From assembly GCA_021773355.1 (NCBI GenBank), contig JAJFKE010000051.1:186001-250000 (forward strand): 64,000 nucleotides of DNA. The letters are read 5' to 3'. A program made the position numbers and the translations under genes. This document shows positions 53,340 to 61,911 of this stretch, piece by piece (position 1 is the stretch's first letter; every line of letters starts with the position of its first letter). The notes under the pieces are model-generated. The model was not told the origin of the DNA and did no database searches. It was given only the letters and a program-made list of their open reading frames with translations. Origin of the DNA: Gammaproteobacteria bacterium (lineage in GTDB: Bacteria > Pseudomonadota > Gammaproteobacteria > Pseudomonadales > Pseudohongiellaceae).

Positions 53340-53828
53340 ATGTCGATATGGAATCGAATAACTTATCAGTCAGATAAATTATTGCTTGGCAGAAGAGCAA
53401 GAATGTCAGTTGCCGAAGACTCGACACTAGAATTATGGCAGAGCTTTATGCCACGCAGGCATGAGATTAAAAATGTTATCGGGCAGAAGTTTTATTCGGT
53501 ACAAAATTTCGAAGGACTCCAGAACTTTGAAAACTTCAGCATGGAGACCGTTTTTGAAAAGTGGGCAGCAGTTGAGGTGGAGTCTGTGGCAGACATTCCG
53601 CCGCACATGGAGCTATTTACTCTGCATGGTGGTGATTATGCAGTATTTGATCACAGGGGCCCTGCCAGCGAGTTCCACAAGACATTACACTATATTTTTA
53701 CTGAATGGCTGCCTCATTCCGGGCGAGAGTTAGACGCTCGAGAGCATTTTGAAATACTGCTGCCCGGTTACCGACCAGATGATCCGGCGGCGGAAGAGGA
53801 AGTTTGGGTGCCGCTGAAACAACAATGA
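53340..53828 (+). CDS. GyrI-like / effector-binding-domain protein
   Basis: The protein has 162 aa. The sequence follows the SOUL/GyrI-like small-molecule-binding fold of AraC-type effector domains: LLLGRRARMSV near residue 14, LWQSFMPRR, KWAAVEVESVADIPPHMELF near residue 74, TLHGGDYAVFDHRGP near residue 92, and FTEWLPHSGRELDAREHFEI near residue 119. There is no DNA-binding domain, so it is a free-standing ligand-binding protein. It is followed after 22 bases by a monooxygenase-like gene. Confidence 0.8.
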   Translation: MSIWNRITYQSDKLLLGRRARMSVAEDSTLELWQSFMPRRHEIKNVIGQKFYSVQNFEGLQNFENFSMETVFEKWAAVEVESVADIPPHMELFTLHGGDYAVFDHRGPASEFHKTLHYIFTEWLPHSGRELDAREHFEILLPGYRPDDPAAEEEVWVPLKQQ

Positions 53829-53850
53829 ATGGAACAAGAGAGATTCAACA

Positions 53851-54141
53851 ATGATTCTTGAAGTCGCTACATTAGATGTAAGGCCTGGATTGGAGTCTGA
53901 CTTTGAGTTGGCCTTCTCGGAGGAGCAGAAGATTATTGCTGGAATGTCGGGCTATGTTTCTCATGAGCTCAGAAAATGCATTGAAAACCAGAACCGCTAT
54001 TTACTTCTGGTTAACTGGGAAACACTGGAAGATCACACTCAGGGGTTTCAAAATTCCAACGAATATCAGCAGTGGCGTGAGATGCTTCATCACTTCTATG
54101 ATCCTTTTCCGAGCGTAGAGCACTATCAAGCTATTGTGTAA
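53851..54141 (+). CDS. antibiotic biosynthesis monooxygenase (ABM) family protein
   Basis: The protein has 96 aa, the size of a single ferredoxin-like ABM domain. MILEVATLDVRPGLESDFE begins the first strand, GYVSHELRKCIENQNRYLLL the central strand pair, and WETLEDHTQGFQNSNEYQQW the helix typical of the family, followed by FYDPFPSVEHYQ. Such proteins act as small oxygenases or structural relatives; the substrate is unknown. It converges on the GNAT gene. Confidence 0.88.
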   Translation: MILEVATLDVRPGLESDFELAFSEEQKIIAGMSGYVSHELRKCIENQNRYLLLVNWETLEDHTQGFQNSNEYQQWREMLHHFYDPFPSVEHYQAIV

Positions 54142-54189
54142 GGAGGAGTAAGTTCCTCTGCGTTTCTTGGAATTTTTGAGGCTAGAGGT

Positions 54190-54639
54190 TTAGCGCGAGT
54201 GAGTTCGAGGTGTCCAGCGCATCCTAATACTATGTTCGTCTTCCTGTACCTGTTGAAATCCGGATGCCCGGTGAAAGGCTACCGCAGGATTGGTTTTAAG
54301 CACACTAAGTTCAACCGGCTTGTTTGCATTGCTACAGCTGTTTCTTATCTCATTTATCATATGAGTGCCATAGCCTCTGTACTGCTGATTCGGATCAACC
54401 ATAATTATGTCCAGGGAAAAGTGATCGTCGTTATCGCTGAGGTGATAACTACCTAGAGCGACGCTATTAGCTTCGAGAATTTGAAAATATTTGGCCGGTA
54501 GTGAGGTGATAAAACCTTCTCGCTGTAACAGCTCATCCCAGCCCCAGGCTTTGTCAATATAGTTTTGCATGGTAGTTCTGAACAATTCGAACAACCAATC
54601 TTCGTCGCTGCTTGTGCCATTGCGCATTCTCAAGGCCAT
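54190..54639 (-). CDS. GNAT-family N-acetyltransferase
   Basis: The protein has 149 aa from the ATG giving MALRMRNGTSSDEDWLFELF; an ATG six codons upstream overlaps the pgi stop and is less likely. WGWDELLQREGF and MVDPNQQYRGYGTHMINEI carry the acetyl-CoA-binding R/Q-x-x-G-x-G/A-type loop near residue 95. NPAVAFHRASGFQ is the usual beta-6 region. The substrate is unknown. It directly follows pgi on the same strand. Confidence 0.85.
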   Translation of the reverse strand: MALRMRNGTSSDEDWLFELFRTTMQNYIDKAWGWDELLQREGFITSLPAKYFQILEANSVALGSYHLSDNDDHFSLDIIMVDPNQQYRGYGTHMINEIRNSCSNANKPVELSVLKTNPAVAFHRASGFQQVQEDEHSIRMRWTPRTHSR

Positions 54640-54641
54640 GC

Positions 54642-56222
54642 TCACTTCGATTTCCATTCGTGAACTTTTCGAATTAAGCCTTGGGTGGAGTCATCCAGAT
54701 TCGATTCAGGTGTCGGGCCCGACATGGCTGCAAAAATTTGCCCAGATAAATTTTTACCCAGCTCTACTCCCCATTGATCGAAGGCATTGATATTCCAGAT
54801 CACACTTAACACATAAACTTTATGTTCATAGAAGGCGAGCAGCTTCCCTAGGTTGTAAGGATTCAACTCGCTAAGCAATAATGTGTTGCTAGGTTTGTTG
54901 CCCCGAACATTCTTGTGAACGAATTCCTTATCAGTTTTACCTTCCATTAGTGCAAGGCTTTGGCTAAAACAATTTGCTAGTAAATATTGCTGGCATTCAA
55001 TATCGTCACTGTCGTTATTGTTTACCAGCGCTATGAAATCTACCGGCACGAACTCGGTACCCTGATGCAGCAATTGGAAGTAGGAATGCTGTCCGTTGCT
55101 GCCCGCAGTGCCCCAAACTATCTCACCGGTATTGCTCTTAATTTTTTCTCCCCGCACACTGACGCTCTTGCCCAGACTCTCCATATAGAGTTGTTGTAAG
55201 TATGAAGGGAACAGATTCAGTCTCTGGCTATAGGGCACGGTTGCAGTGCTGTGAGCATCGAAGAATTCACGGTACCAGAAGCTAAGTAAGGCCGAAATTA
55301 CAGGCATGTTTTCTGAAAGTTCTGCGCTACGAAAATGTTCATCCAAGGAATTAGCACCGGCGAGCAGTTGGCGAAATCCATCCATGCCCAGCAATATGGC
55401 GATAGGTAAGCCAATAGCCGACCATAGGGAAAAGCGTCCACCTACCCAGTCCCATAGCGGGAATAGGTTTTTTTCATCGATACCAAATTGAACAGCTGCT
55501 TGCAGATTGCTTGTTATCGCAACAAAGTGCCTGGCAGTTGCGGCGGGAGATTGTGCTTTCTGAAGTAGCCATAGACGTGCTGACTCAGCATTCTTCAGCG
55601 TTTCCAGAGTTGAAAACGATTTTGAAGCAATGATGAATAAAGTGGTTTCAGGTTTCAGATTTTTTAGTGTGTTTTGTAGATGAGCAGGGTCAATATTTGA
55701 AACAAAGTGGACACGAATAGCTGTACTAGCGAAGCTGCCGAGGGCATCGCACACCATGGCCGGGCCTAAATCGGATCCTCCTATGCCTATGTTCACAACA
55801 TCTGTTATGAATTCACCTGTATAACCCTGCCAGGCGCCATTGTGCACATCGTCCACCAAGGCTTCCATCTTGTTCAGGGTGTCGGTTATCTCCGGATGAG
55901 CATCTGCGGATGCTGGGTCGCGCAGGGCGACATGCAGAGCTGCTCTGCCTTCCGTGGTATTTATTTTGTCTCCGCGAAACATCGCATCGATGGCTTCTGA
56001 AACATGTTGTTGCCGTGCCAGACCAAGCAACAGGGGCAGGGTATCTTGATTTAGATAATTCTTGGAATAGTCGAGTAATAGGTTTTCATGGCTGATAGAC
56101 TTGCTTTCGAATCTGCCGTCCTCGGCGCGAAAAAGTTTGTTTAAGCGAAAGTCTTTGTGCTTAAAGAGCTCGCTATGCTCAAGCAATGCCTTCCAAGCAG
56201 ATGAGTCACCAGGGCCTTCCAT
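54642..56222 (-). CDS. pgi: glucose-6-phosphate isomerase
   Basis: The protein has 526 aa, a little shorter than the 549 of E. coli. Landmarks are RAALHVALRD, DVVNIGIGGSDLGPAMV, FIIASKSFSTLETL, FPLWDWVGGRFSLWSAIGLP, the active-site GTAGSNGQHSYFQLLHQGTE and IWNINAFDQWGVELGK. It interconverts glucose and fructose 6-phosphate. It is preceded after six bases by a fatty acid hydroxylase family gene and followed by a GNAT gene, so the three form one transcript. Confidence 0.97.
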   Translation of the reverse strand: MEGPGDSSAWKALLEHSELFKHKDFRLNKLFRAEDGRFESKSISHENLLLDYSKNYLNQDTLPLLLGLARQQHVSEAIDAMFRGDKINTTEGRAALHVALRDPASADAHPEITDTLNKMEALVDDVHNGAWQGYTGEFITDVVNIGIGGSDLGPAMVCDALGSFASTAIRVHFVSNIDPAHLQNTLKNLKPETTLFIIASKSFSTLETLKNAESARLWLLQKAQSPAATARHFVAITSNLQAAVQFGIDEKNLFPLWDWVGGRFSLWSAIGLPIAILLGMDGFRQLLAGANSLDEHFRSAELSENMPVISALLSFWYREFFDAHSTATVPYSQRLNLFPSYLQQLYMESLGKSVSVRGEKIKSNTGEIVWGTAGSNGQHSYFQLLHQGTEFVPVDFIALVNNNDSDDIECQQYLLANCFSQSLALMEGKTDKEFVHKNVRGNKPSNTLLLSELNPYNLGKLLAFYEHKVYVLSVIWNINAFDQWGVELGKNLSGQIFAAMSGPTPESNLDDSTQGLIRKVHEWKSK

Positions 56223-56228
56223 ACTGTA

Positions 56229-57092
56229 TTACTCGCTAACTGCCTGGTAATTTTCGGAGGAAGTTGATTTTTGTTTTCTTAGTAAAGCCATCACACCGTC
56301 TTTCTTGGCGATTTTGTAGATATCAACGAAGGGTCGATAGTGCTGCACAATAATATTGTTACTGTAATTCGCTTCACCAAAATGATCCGGAATTCTGTCC
56401 TTTGGGTAGTAGGCAGTGCCAAACATATAGTCCATAAAATTAAATTCCCCAGAAAAATTCTTATCAATCGCTTCTGGGTGATTGGAATGATGCCAGCGAT
56501 GAAACTTGGGATTGCTCAAAATATAGCCTAGCCAATGGGCATCCTTTATATTTCCGTGTCCATAGCGACCCCAAAAGTCTCGAAACGAAATATAGAGAAA
56601 AACCAATGCTGGATCCGGTTGAAAGTAAGTTACTAGCATCAAATAGGGAGCAGCAAACAGAGCCTTGTCGATTACATGAAAACGACTAGTGGAAAATGAA
56701 TCGAGTGTTAACGAGCTATGATGAACGCGATGAAACTGCCACAGTAATGGGATCTTGTGCGAATAATAGTGCGCCACATAGAAAGTGATATGTCCCATGA
56801 AAAGTAGGGCGATAAAACTCCAAACCCAATGTGCATTCGCTAACGAGCCCTGTAAATATAGCCCTTGTCCCCCGTGCTGCTGCGCATAGGTTACCAGCCA
56901 TGCCACGAAAGCGGCGTTAATCATGCTATGTAAATGGAAGCGATGATAGGTGTGGATAAGATCGTTAATAATGCCTGCTCTGACAAACGCTTGCGGCTTT
57001 AAGGGCACTAGTCGTTCGACAATCGGAATTATCCAGATCCAACCGTAGAGGGAGAGCATTTGAAGCCATTCCTGTGTGACCGGTGTCAGCAT
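56229..57092 (-). CDS. sterol desaturase / fatty acid hydroxylase family membrane protein
   Basis: The protein has 287 aa. Several hydrophobic helices surround the histidine clusters HYYSHKIPLLWQFHRVHHS (near 113-131) and HRWHHSNHPE (near 200), the HX3H, HX2HH pattern of integral-membrane di-iron oxygenases. It would hydroxylate or desaturate a lipid. The substrate cannot be inferred; the link to pgi is only positional. Confidence 0.9.
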   Translation of the reverse strand: MLTPVTQEWLQMLSLYGWIWIIPIVERLVPLKPQAFVRAGIINDLIHTYHRFHLHSMINAAFVAWLVTYAQQHGGQGLYLQGSLANAHWVWSFIALLFMGHITFYVAHYYSHKIPLLWQFHRVHHSSLTLDSFSTSRFHVIDKALFAAPYLMLVTYFQPDPALVFLYISFRDFWGRYGHGNIKDAHWLGYILSNPKFHRWHHSNHPEAIDKNFSGEFNFMDYMFGTAYYPKDRIPDHFGEANYSNNIIVQHYRPFVDIYKIAKKDGVMALLRKQKSTSSENYQAVSE

Positions 57093-57246
57093 TTCTTTAA
57101 TCTGGCCCCTGTGAGTTTTGTTAAGAATTCAGCCTGCCCTGAAGATGTGCCCTCGTGTTGATTCAAGCGGCCATTTCTAGAGCCCTTTCGGCATCCTGCT
57201 TGGCACTAAGATGAACTTACTTTAGCAAATATCGTGCTAAGTTAGT

Positions 57247-58431
57247 ATGCTTGATTTCCAGTTAACTGGAGTATTTCCTGGCAATATGAAGAGTACAAAT
57301 TTTGGATACATTCCAGCATTGGATCATCTGCGGGGCTTCGCCGCCGTGTTGGTATTATTTTTCCATAGTACGCATTTCATCTCCCACAAACTGACCTACG
57401 GGGCGCCTTACGACCCAGCCAATTGGGCCAGAGTCGGGAATCCTTTTTCGGCTCTGATGATAGAAGGCCATACCGCGGTTTCTCTATTTTTCCTGTTGAG
57501 CGGTTTCGTTTTCACTGTAGGCTCTTTGCAAAAGAAGCTGAACTATTTGGGTTTCTATAGAAACAGGCTGCTCAGAACCTATCCCCTGTTCTTGTTTTTC
57601 CTGGGTTTGGGCATAGCTTTCAACTCGGAGAATTTTAGCTTTCCTGCTCTGATGCAATCGATACTGTTCATGGCGAATAGCGATACGGCAATCAATGGCG
57701 GACCTTTCACCTTTGTTTTCTGGTCCATCGCCGTGGAATGGCATTTCTACCTACTATTTCCGTTTCTGCTGTTCACAGTACAGAAGTGGGGTTGGAAAGT
57801 GCTACCTATCTTGATTCTGTGTTTTATATTGGTTCGAACTGTTGCTTATTTTCAAGGCGCCGATATGCGAGAGCTGAGTTATTGGTCGATTGTTGGACGA
57901 ATCGATCAGTTTCTGTTGGGTATGCTGGCAGGAATTTTTTATCGCAATAAATTTACTGCGGGCAGGGCGCTGGACAATTTGGCAGTGGCAGCTTTCAGCT
58001 TTGTTCTATTACTTTTGTATGGGTTTAACCAATTAGGCGGTGGCGGCTCCAATAATTACCTCTGGATTTTTTGGCCAACGTTGGAAGCGGCAGCCTGGGC
58101 TCTTTTCCTTATTGGATATCTTTCCTTAGCCAGGCATTTCTACTCTTGGTTAAGTAAATTGCTGGTTGCCTTGGGAACCATTAGCTATTCTATTTACATG
58201 GGGCATTATCTGGTGCTGGACTACTTTCTGCGCCATGATTGGGACAGTCTATTGAGTTTGCCAGACCCTATCGCCAGGGCGGCCTTAAACACATTCTTGC
58301 TGATGTTGCCCCTGGTTCTGGCGCTTTCAACAGCCACTTATTTTTGTGTAGAGCGGCCTTTCCTGCGGCGCAGGAAGAAGTATATGCAGCCGCTCGAGCA
58401 AAATATTGCTCCGGTACAAAATATCGGCTAG
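57247..58431 (+). CDS. acyltransferase family 3 membrane protein (OafA/NodX type)
   Basis: The protein has 394 aa; the ATG at 57286 (MKSTNFGYIPALDHLRG) fits the family start better, the ATG at 57247 is the first. ALDHLRGFAAVLVLFFHS carries the catalytic-type His of acyltransferase_3. About ten hydrophobic helices follow, with SLFFLLSGFVFTVG near residue 80, FWSIAVEWHFYLLFPFLL near residue 158 and a C-terminal YSIYMGHYLVL. Such enzymes O-acylate surface polysaccharides. It is divergent from the fatty-acid hydroxylase gene. Confidence 0.92.
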   Translation: MLDFQLTGVFPGNMKSTNFGYIPALDHLRGFAAVLVLFFHSTHFISHKLTYGAPYDPANWARVGNPFSALMIEGHTAVSLFFLLSGFVFTVGSLQKKLNYLGFYRNRLLRTYPLFLFFLGLGIAFNSENFSFPALMQSILFMANSDTAINGGPFTFVFWSIAVEWHFYLLFPFLLFTVQKWGWKVLPILILCFILVRTVAYFQGADMRELSYWSIVGRIDQFLLGMLAGIFYRNKFTAGRALDNLAVAAFSFVLLLLYGFNQLGGGGSNNYLWIFWPTLEAAAWALFLIGYLSLARHFYSWLSKLLVALGTISYSIYMGHYLVLDYFLRHDWDSLLSLPDPIARAALNTFLLMLPLVLALSTATYFCVERPFLRRRKKYMQPLEQNIAPVQNIG

Positions 58432-58606
58432 CTGGACTATTGAAGCAGGCGCAGTTTTTGGTTAGTATGCGCGACCTGATTGGAGTAGTAGCAATCAGCC
58501 GGGTTTGCTGGTTATAGACACGGGGCAGGGCCGATAATCCGGAAGCGAGTGGGCACTGTGCTGTAGTCTGGATCGGTCACTGGATGTTTGATGAAGTTTG
58601 GAATAT

Positions 58607-58684
58607 GCCGCTATAGCTCAGCCGTGGTAGAGCAGCTGACTTGTAATCAGCAGGTCCCGAGTTCGACTCTTGGTGGCGGCACCA
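58607..58684 (+). tRNA. tRNA-Thr (anticodon TGT)
   Basis: The cloverleaf is complete: acceptor GCCGCTA with TGGCGGC, D-stem GCTC/GAGC with a long D-loop, anticodon stem GCTGA/TCAGC with loop CTTGTAA, T-stem CCGAG/CTTGG and an encoded CCA. The anticodon TGT reads ACA and related threonine codons. Its 3' end borders the integrated element, and the right half of the gene is the probable core of the attachment site. Confidence 0.93.
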
Positions 58685-58750
58685 CTAACCTCCTGATTTA
58701 CCTCAATATATAAATCACAAATTTCATTATGACATACACGTTATTTGTGG

Positions 58751-58775
58751 GTAGTGGCCGAAAAGTGGCCACTAC
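58751..58775. terminator. nine-pair hairpin between tRNA-Thr and the integrated element
   Basis: GTAGTGGCC at 58751-58759 is repeated exactly inverted at 58767-58775 with a 7-base loop. It has no clear T-run. It may end transcripts from the tRNA side or be part of the attachment region. Confidence 0.4.
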
Positions 58776-58831
58776 TTCAAAAGTTCTGCTACTCTTTCGC
58801 GCTCTCAAACTGTGACAAGAGGAACTTTCTA

Positions 58832-59194
58832 ATGACAATCAATATTTCAATTAAGCGCGATAGCTCCGATGCCATGCTCCGGCTCATGCACTTGAAACCA
58901 GATGCCCAGGGCGAATTACTCTTAACGACTGCACTCAATATAGAGCCTGGCTCTGAACATGAATTCTGCTTCTGTGAAGGAGAATTAATTAGCTTGTTTG
59001 ATCCACTTGTGTTGCCTAAAACTTTCATGCTGCCTATGGAAGCAGAAACTTATCTAGATCCGGACGCAGATCTTACAGCTTCAATCGACTCAACACAGTT
59101 CGTCCAGGAACATCCGCAAGGTGATCAGGGGCAAGGTGAGCATACCGCACTGTCATCGCCAGGCTCTCATGACGAAGCACCTCCTTTAGAGTAA
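58832..59194 (+). CDS. hypothetical protein at the element's tRNA end
   Basis: The frame has 120 codons with AGAGG nine bases before the ATG. The first 85 residues (ISIKRDSSDAMLRLMHLKPD, FCFCEGELISLFDPL) look protein-like. The last 40 codons run antisense through the 3' end of the integrase gene, so the true protein may be shorter in origin or the frame may be extended by chance. No family recognised. Moderate doubt remains whether it is expressed. Confidence 0.45.
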   Translation: MTINISIKRDSSDAMLRLMHLKPDAQGELLLTTALNIEPGSEHEFCFCEGELISLFDPLVLPKTFMLPMEAETYLDPDADLTASIDSTQFVQEHPQGDQGQGEHTALSSPGSHDEAPPLE

Positions 59195-60080
59195 TGATGT
59201 CGCCGCCGCTGGCCATGTGATTACTCGCAAAGGTGTGTCTGCAGACGTGAGTAAGCTGGCCAGCTGGTAGCAGAATTCCGGCTCTGTCGATCGCTTTACG
59301 AAACGCGCCAGTGCAACCGCTAAAAAGTGCGCCTTGGCGCTTTTTTTCATCTAACCAGGTATCCAGTTCCGGATCTGCATACGGCACCGCTAAGGATCTG
59401 CCATTTTTACTTTGCAGCGTAATTTTACCGTCGCGGATCTGCGAGCGCGTAAGGCTTTCAGCTTCTCCCCACCTGGCACCGGTATTTAGACAGATCCGCG
59501 CTACATAATAAACATGCTCATTGCTGGAATTTTTCAATTCCTTCATCAGATCCTTAACCTGGTCTTCATTGAGCCAGGACAACTCACTATCAAGTAATTG
59601 CAGTTTGCGGATCTTTCGCAGTGGATTTTCAGGCTGCCATTCATCAATACGATCCAGTTCATTAAAAACCGCTTTCAAATAGGCCAGCTCATGATTGACT
59701 GTATTCAGTGATACTTTGTCGATCGTTAGCCGGTGGTGCCTGGCATCGATGTACATCGTGCTAGTGACATCACTGGCCAGTGGATCTCCCATTAGCTTGG
59801 CCAGCTGCAGTAAACATTTGTAGCGGCGCTTGCCATCGACCAGGGTATTGCCGTGTGCTTTGTACCAGCGATCGATCAGATCCACTAAGGTTCTGCGATC
59901 GGTCGAGATCGGATTCCAGGGCTTGTCCTGGTTAAGTTGATTTAGTATATGAACCTCGAAGCGAATAGCCTCGGGTTTGGTCGGGAATTTTTTACGAAGG
60001 CGTTTCTTGCCAACGATTTTCTGCAGGCCATTGATCCGAAGATCTACTAGCCACCGATTGTCTACTTTGCGTATGGCCAC
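59073..60080 (-). CDS. int: tyrosine recombinase / phage-type integrase of the tRNA-Thr element
   Basis: The protein has 335 aa from a GTG that overlaps the upstream stop (TAGTG), starting MAIRKVDNRWLVDLRINGLQ, the N-terminus of P2-like integrases; the 24 codons above are not needed. The catalytic residues are Arg203 in NTGARWGEAESL, Lys225, His278 and Arg281 in THVCRHTFASNH, His304 in LRHES and Tyr313 in VRYAHLAPDHL. It should integrate the element into tRNA-Thr, 389 bases away. It is co-transcribed with three small upstream genes. Confidence 0.95.
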   Translation of the reverse strand: MAIRKVDNRWLVDLRINGLQKIVGKKRLRKKFPTKPEAIRFEVHILNQLNQDKPWNPISTDRRTLVDLIDRWYKAHGNTLVDGKRRYKCLLQLAKLMGDPLASDVTSTMYIDARHHRLTIDKVSLNTVNHELAYLKAVFNELDRIDEWQPENPLRKIRKLQLLDSELSWLNEDQVKDLMKELKNSSNEHVYYVARICLNTGARWGEAESLTRSQIRDGKITLQSKNGRSLAVPYADPELDTWLDEKKRQGALFSGCTGAFRKAIDRAGILLPAGQLTHVCRHTFASNHMASGGDIITLKEVLRHESLAMTVRYAHLAPDHLADVPGRTVLSRLKL

Positions 60081-60370
60081 TACTGTCTGAGAATAATATT
60101 CAGCGCACCGATAATGCCAAAAAACTGAATTGCCGCCGTCGCGAGGAACCAAACTTTTACATTTGTTAAATCTGCCTTAGTTGTGTAGTGCTTCTCAAAG
60201 GCAATTAGTTTTATGTCGATTCCATCAAGCTTGCCTTCGATACTACCGAATCGTTTTTCCAGTGCTATTTCATCCATTGGAGGTCCTCCTCCCGGGGGTG
60301 TATTGTCGTCACCGTGACCATTGAATTTCTTTTTCCACTGCTCAGGACGGACGATATTATCATTTTCCAT
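60080..60370 (-). CDS. small protein with coiled-coil-like region and C-terminal membrane helix
   Basis: The protein has 96 aa from the ATG giving MENDNIVRPEQWKKKFNGHG. A proline/glycine-rich segment is followed by a probable short coiled coil (EKRFGSIEGKLDGIDIKLIA) and a C-terminal hydrophobic helix (VWFLATAAIQFFGIIGALN). The layout resembles small membrane proteins next to integrases in phage-like islands. Its start overlaps the end of the upstream gene by 11 bases and its stop overlaps the integrase start by one base. No family assigned. Confidence 0.65.
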   Translation of the reverse strand: MENDNIVRPEQWKKKFNGHGDDNTPPGGGPPMDEIALEKRFGSIEGKLDGIDIKLIAFEKHYTTKADLTNVKVWFLATAAIQFFGIIGALNIILRQ

Positions 60371-60692
60371 CGTCGCTTGCCTCAAGGTAGCCCAGAACAT
60401 CTCCTAATGAGAAAACCTGGACGTTTCCGCAATGATTGCACAAAGCTGGAATGACCATAAAGCTGGATACATAGCCATAGGCGAAGATGTTCTCTCCTCC
60501 TGCGCCAAATTCCATCACGCTTGCCATCGCAATGCCGGTTTCTTCTTCTTTGAAGATACCAGTTCGTTGTCGGTAGCTGACTGGGCGATATTCGCCCTTC
60601 TCGCAGAAAGGACAGCCAATTTGCGTTGCAGCCAAGAATTTCATGAAGTCTTGTACCCTGACTTCGGCTACTTCCTGATGGTGTAGATCCAT
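60360..60692 (-). CDS. hypothetical zinc-ribbon-like protein
   Basis: The protein has 110 aa. Two cysteine pairs, CPFC near residue 27 and CNHC near residue 86, could bind zinc. The end contains VQVFSLGDVLGYLEASDDGK. No family recognised. It overlaps the next gene by 11 bases and follows the preceding one by two bases, so it is part of a tight four-gene transcript ending in int. Confidence 0.65.
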   Translation of the reverse strand: MDLHHQEVAEVRVQDFMKFLAATQIGCPFCEKGEYRPVSYRQRTGIFKEEETGIAMASVMEFGAGGENIFAYGYVSSFMVIPALCNHCGNVQVFSLGDVLGYLEASDDGK

Positions 60693-60694
60693 TG

Positions 60695-61180
60695 CTACTG
60701 CACTCCTGGTGCTGTCTTTTGTTCAGTTTTTCGATCAGCTTTTGTTTCGTGTGTGGCGTCCCAACAAGTTATATGTTCTGCACCAATATTTGCGTCATCT
60801 ATCAGCTCATTTCTTGCCATTAATAAAACTTGGAATAAAGATTTTGCACCTGGCAGGCACTGGACCACTTTTGATAATTCCTTGGATAAGTCTGGAGAGA
60901 GCCACAGTGAGCATTTAAATGACAGCTTGTTTAGAATGGTCCGTTCTTCTCTAGGGATATTTTCATCTGGTGGAATTTTGATCCATTCAGAGAGTAATTC
61001 AGAAATCAGCTCTACTTTTTCGATGCGATATAAATTGCGCTTATAATCTTCATGCCGTCTTTCGTATTCGGCATCAATAGATGCTCTTAACCTGGTTATT
61101 GCCCATTCTTTTAATACGAGTATGAGAAGCGCAATAGCGGTCAAGGAGCCCACTATCGAGGTAAGGAATGTTTCTATCAA
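60695..61180 (-). CDS. hypothetical single-pass membrane protein
   Basis: The protein has 161 aa. One N-terminal hydrophobic helix (ETFLTSIVGSLTAIALLILV) is followed by a charged cytoplasmic domain with ASIDAEYERRHEDYKRNLYR and helices containing LSKELSKVVQCLPGAKSLF. This matches a type of small membrane protein found in many phage islands, but I cannot assign a function. It is the first gene of the short minus-strand transcript that ends in the integrase. Confidence 0.65.
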   Translation of the reverse strand: MIETFLTSIVGSLTAIALLILVLKEWAITRLRASIDAEYERRHEDYKRNLYRIEKVELISELLSEWIKIPPDENIPREERTILNKLSFKCSLWLSPDLSKELSKVVQCLPGAKSLFQVLLMARNELIDDANIGAEHITCWDATHETKADRKTEQKTAPGVQ

Positions 61181-61299
61181 GTTTCAACTCCTTTTCTTCG
61201 AATTAAAAAGCCATAACTGCATTGGGCCAGGTACACAATCCTGCAGATGCCACTGCCCACTTGCTTTAATGGCGATCCGATAGCCAGTAATTGTCGGCT

Positions 61300-61563
61300 T
61301 CAACCCGTGTCGCGCTCCTGCTCGATCTCCGGCGAAATTTGTCCGGACTCTGGTGCTGTCTTACCTGTCACCAGCCAGAGTGCATATTTTTCAAAGCGTG
61401 GGTGTTCGGTAATCTTGGCTAACTGTTCAGAGCCTATTGAGCCTCTGCGGCCCCCCTCGTAATTGCGTAGAGTCTGATAATTCAAGCCAGTTTCCTTGGC
61501 AAAAGCGTCTTGTGAAAGCCCCTCAGCGTGCCTGATTAGCCTAATCCTATTAACTATCTCCAC
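61300..61563 (-). CDS. XRE/CI-type transcriptional repressor of the element
   Basis: The protein has 87 aa. An N-terminal helix-turn-helix of the Cro/CI type spans about 5-35 (RIRLIRHAEGLSQDAFAKET followed by GLNYQTLRNYEGG). The remaining half is short and lacks a peptidase domain, so it would not be cleaved like lambda CI. It faces a divergent Cox-like gene across a 112-base control region, the usual switch of temperate elements. Confidence 0.85.
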   Translation of the reverse strand: MEIVNRIRLIRHAEGLSQDAFAKETGLNYQTLRNYEGGRRGSIGSEQLAKITEHPRFEKYALWLVTGKTAPESGQISPEIEQERDTG

Positions 61564-61675
61564 AAAATATCCTCAGGTGCTATTGACACAGGCATATATT
61601 GTCCGTTACATTTGGAACCGTTCCATATGAACCCCATTAGGGCCATTAAGCACCCAAACCTTGTGAGGATACCTT
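61564..61675. promoter_or_regulatory. lysogeny-type control region
   Basis: A rightward promoter is likely: TTGACA at 61583-61588, 17 bases, TTACAT at 61606-61611. TGGAACCGTTCCA at 61613-61625 is a palindrome overlapping the transcription start area and is the best candidate operator for the repressor encoded leftward. Confidence 0.6.
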
Positions 61676-61909
61676 ATGTCCCAGGTAAATCAAATCCCAC
61701 CAATTGCTACGCCCAGCAAATTTGAAGAGTTGACAGGTACGCCAGCCAGCACCTGCGAAAAACAGTTAGGCGATGGCCGTCTTCCCCGCTATGACAATCG
61801 ACTCGACCAGAACAAGCGCGGTGCGCTCTACGTAAACATGGTTCGCTTAACAGAGCTGTGTGTAGAGCAAGGTAAGAACTTTAAGTCACTGAACATTACT
61901 CAGCCCTGA
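61676..61909 (+). CDS. Cox-like regulatory protein / excisionase
   Basis: The protein has 77 aa. FEELTGTPASTCEKQLGDGR followed by LPRYDNRLDQNKRGALYVNM has the pattern of P2 Cox and related proteins: a short winged-helix-like DNA-binding unit with K-R-G-x-x-x-V-N before the second helix. It would repress the leftward promoter and help excision. It is the first gene of the rightward operon, followed two bases later by a small membrane protein. Confidence 0.7.
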   Translation: MSQVNQIPPIATPSKFEELTGTPASTCEKQLGDGRLPRYDNRLDQNKRGALYVNMVRLTELCVEQGKNFKSLNITQP

Positions 61910-61911
61910 AC

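Noticed and set aside
57210..57246. Inverted repeat AACTTA...TAGCA / TGCTAAGTT before the acyltransferase gene
   Set aside because: The arms only pair after a four-base gap, so the signal is too weak to call an operator.
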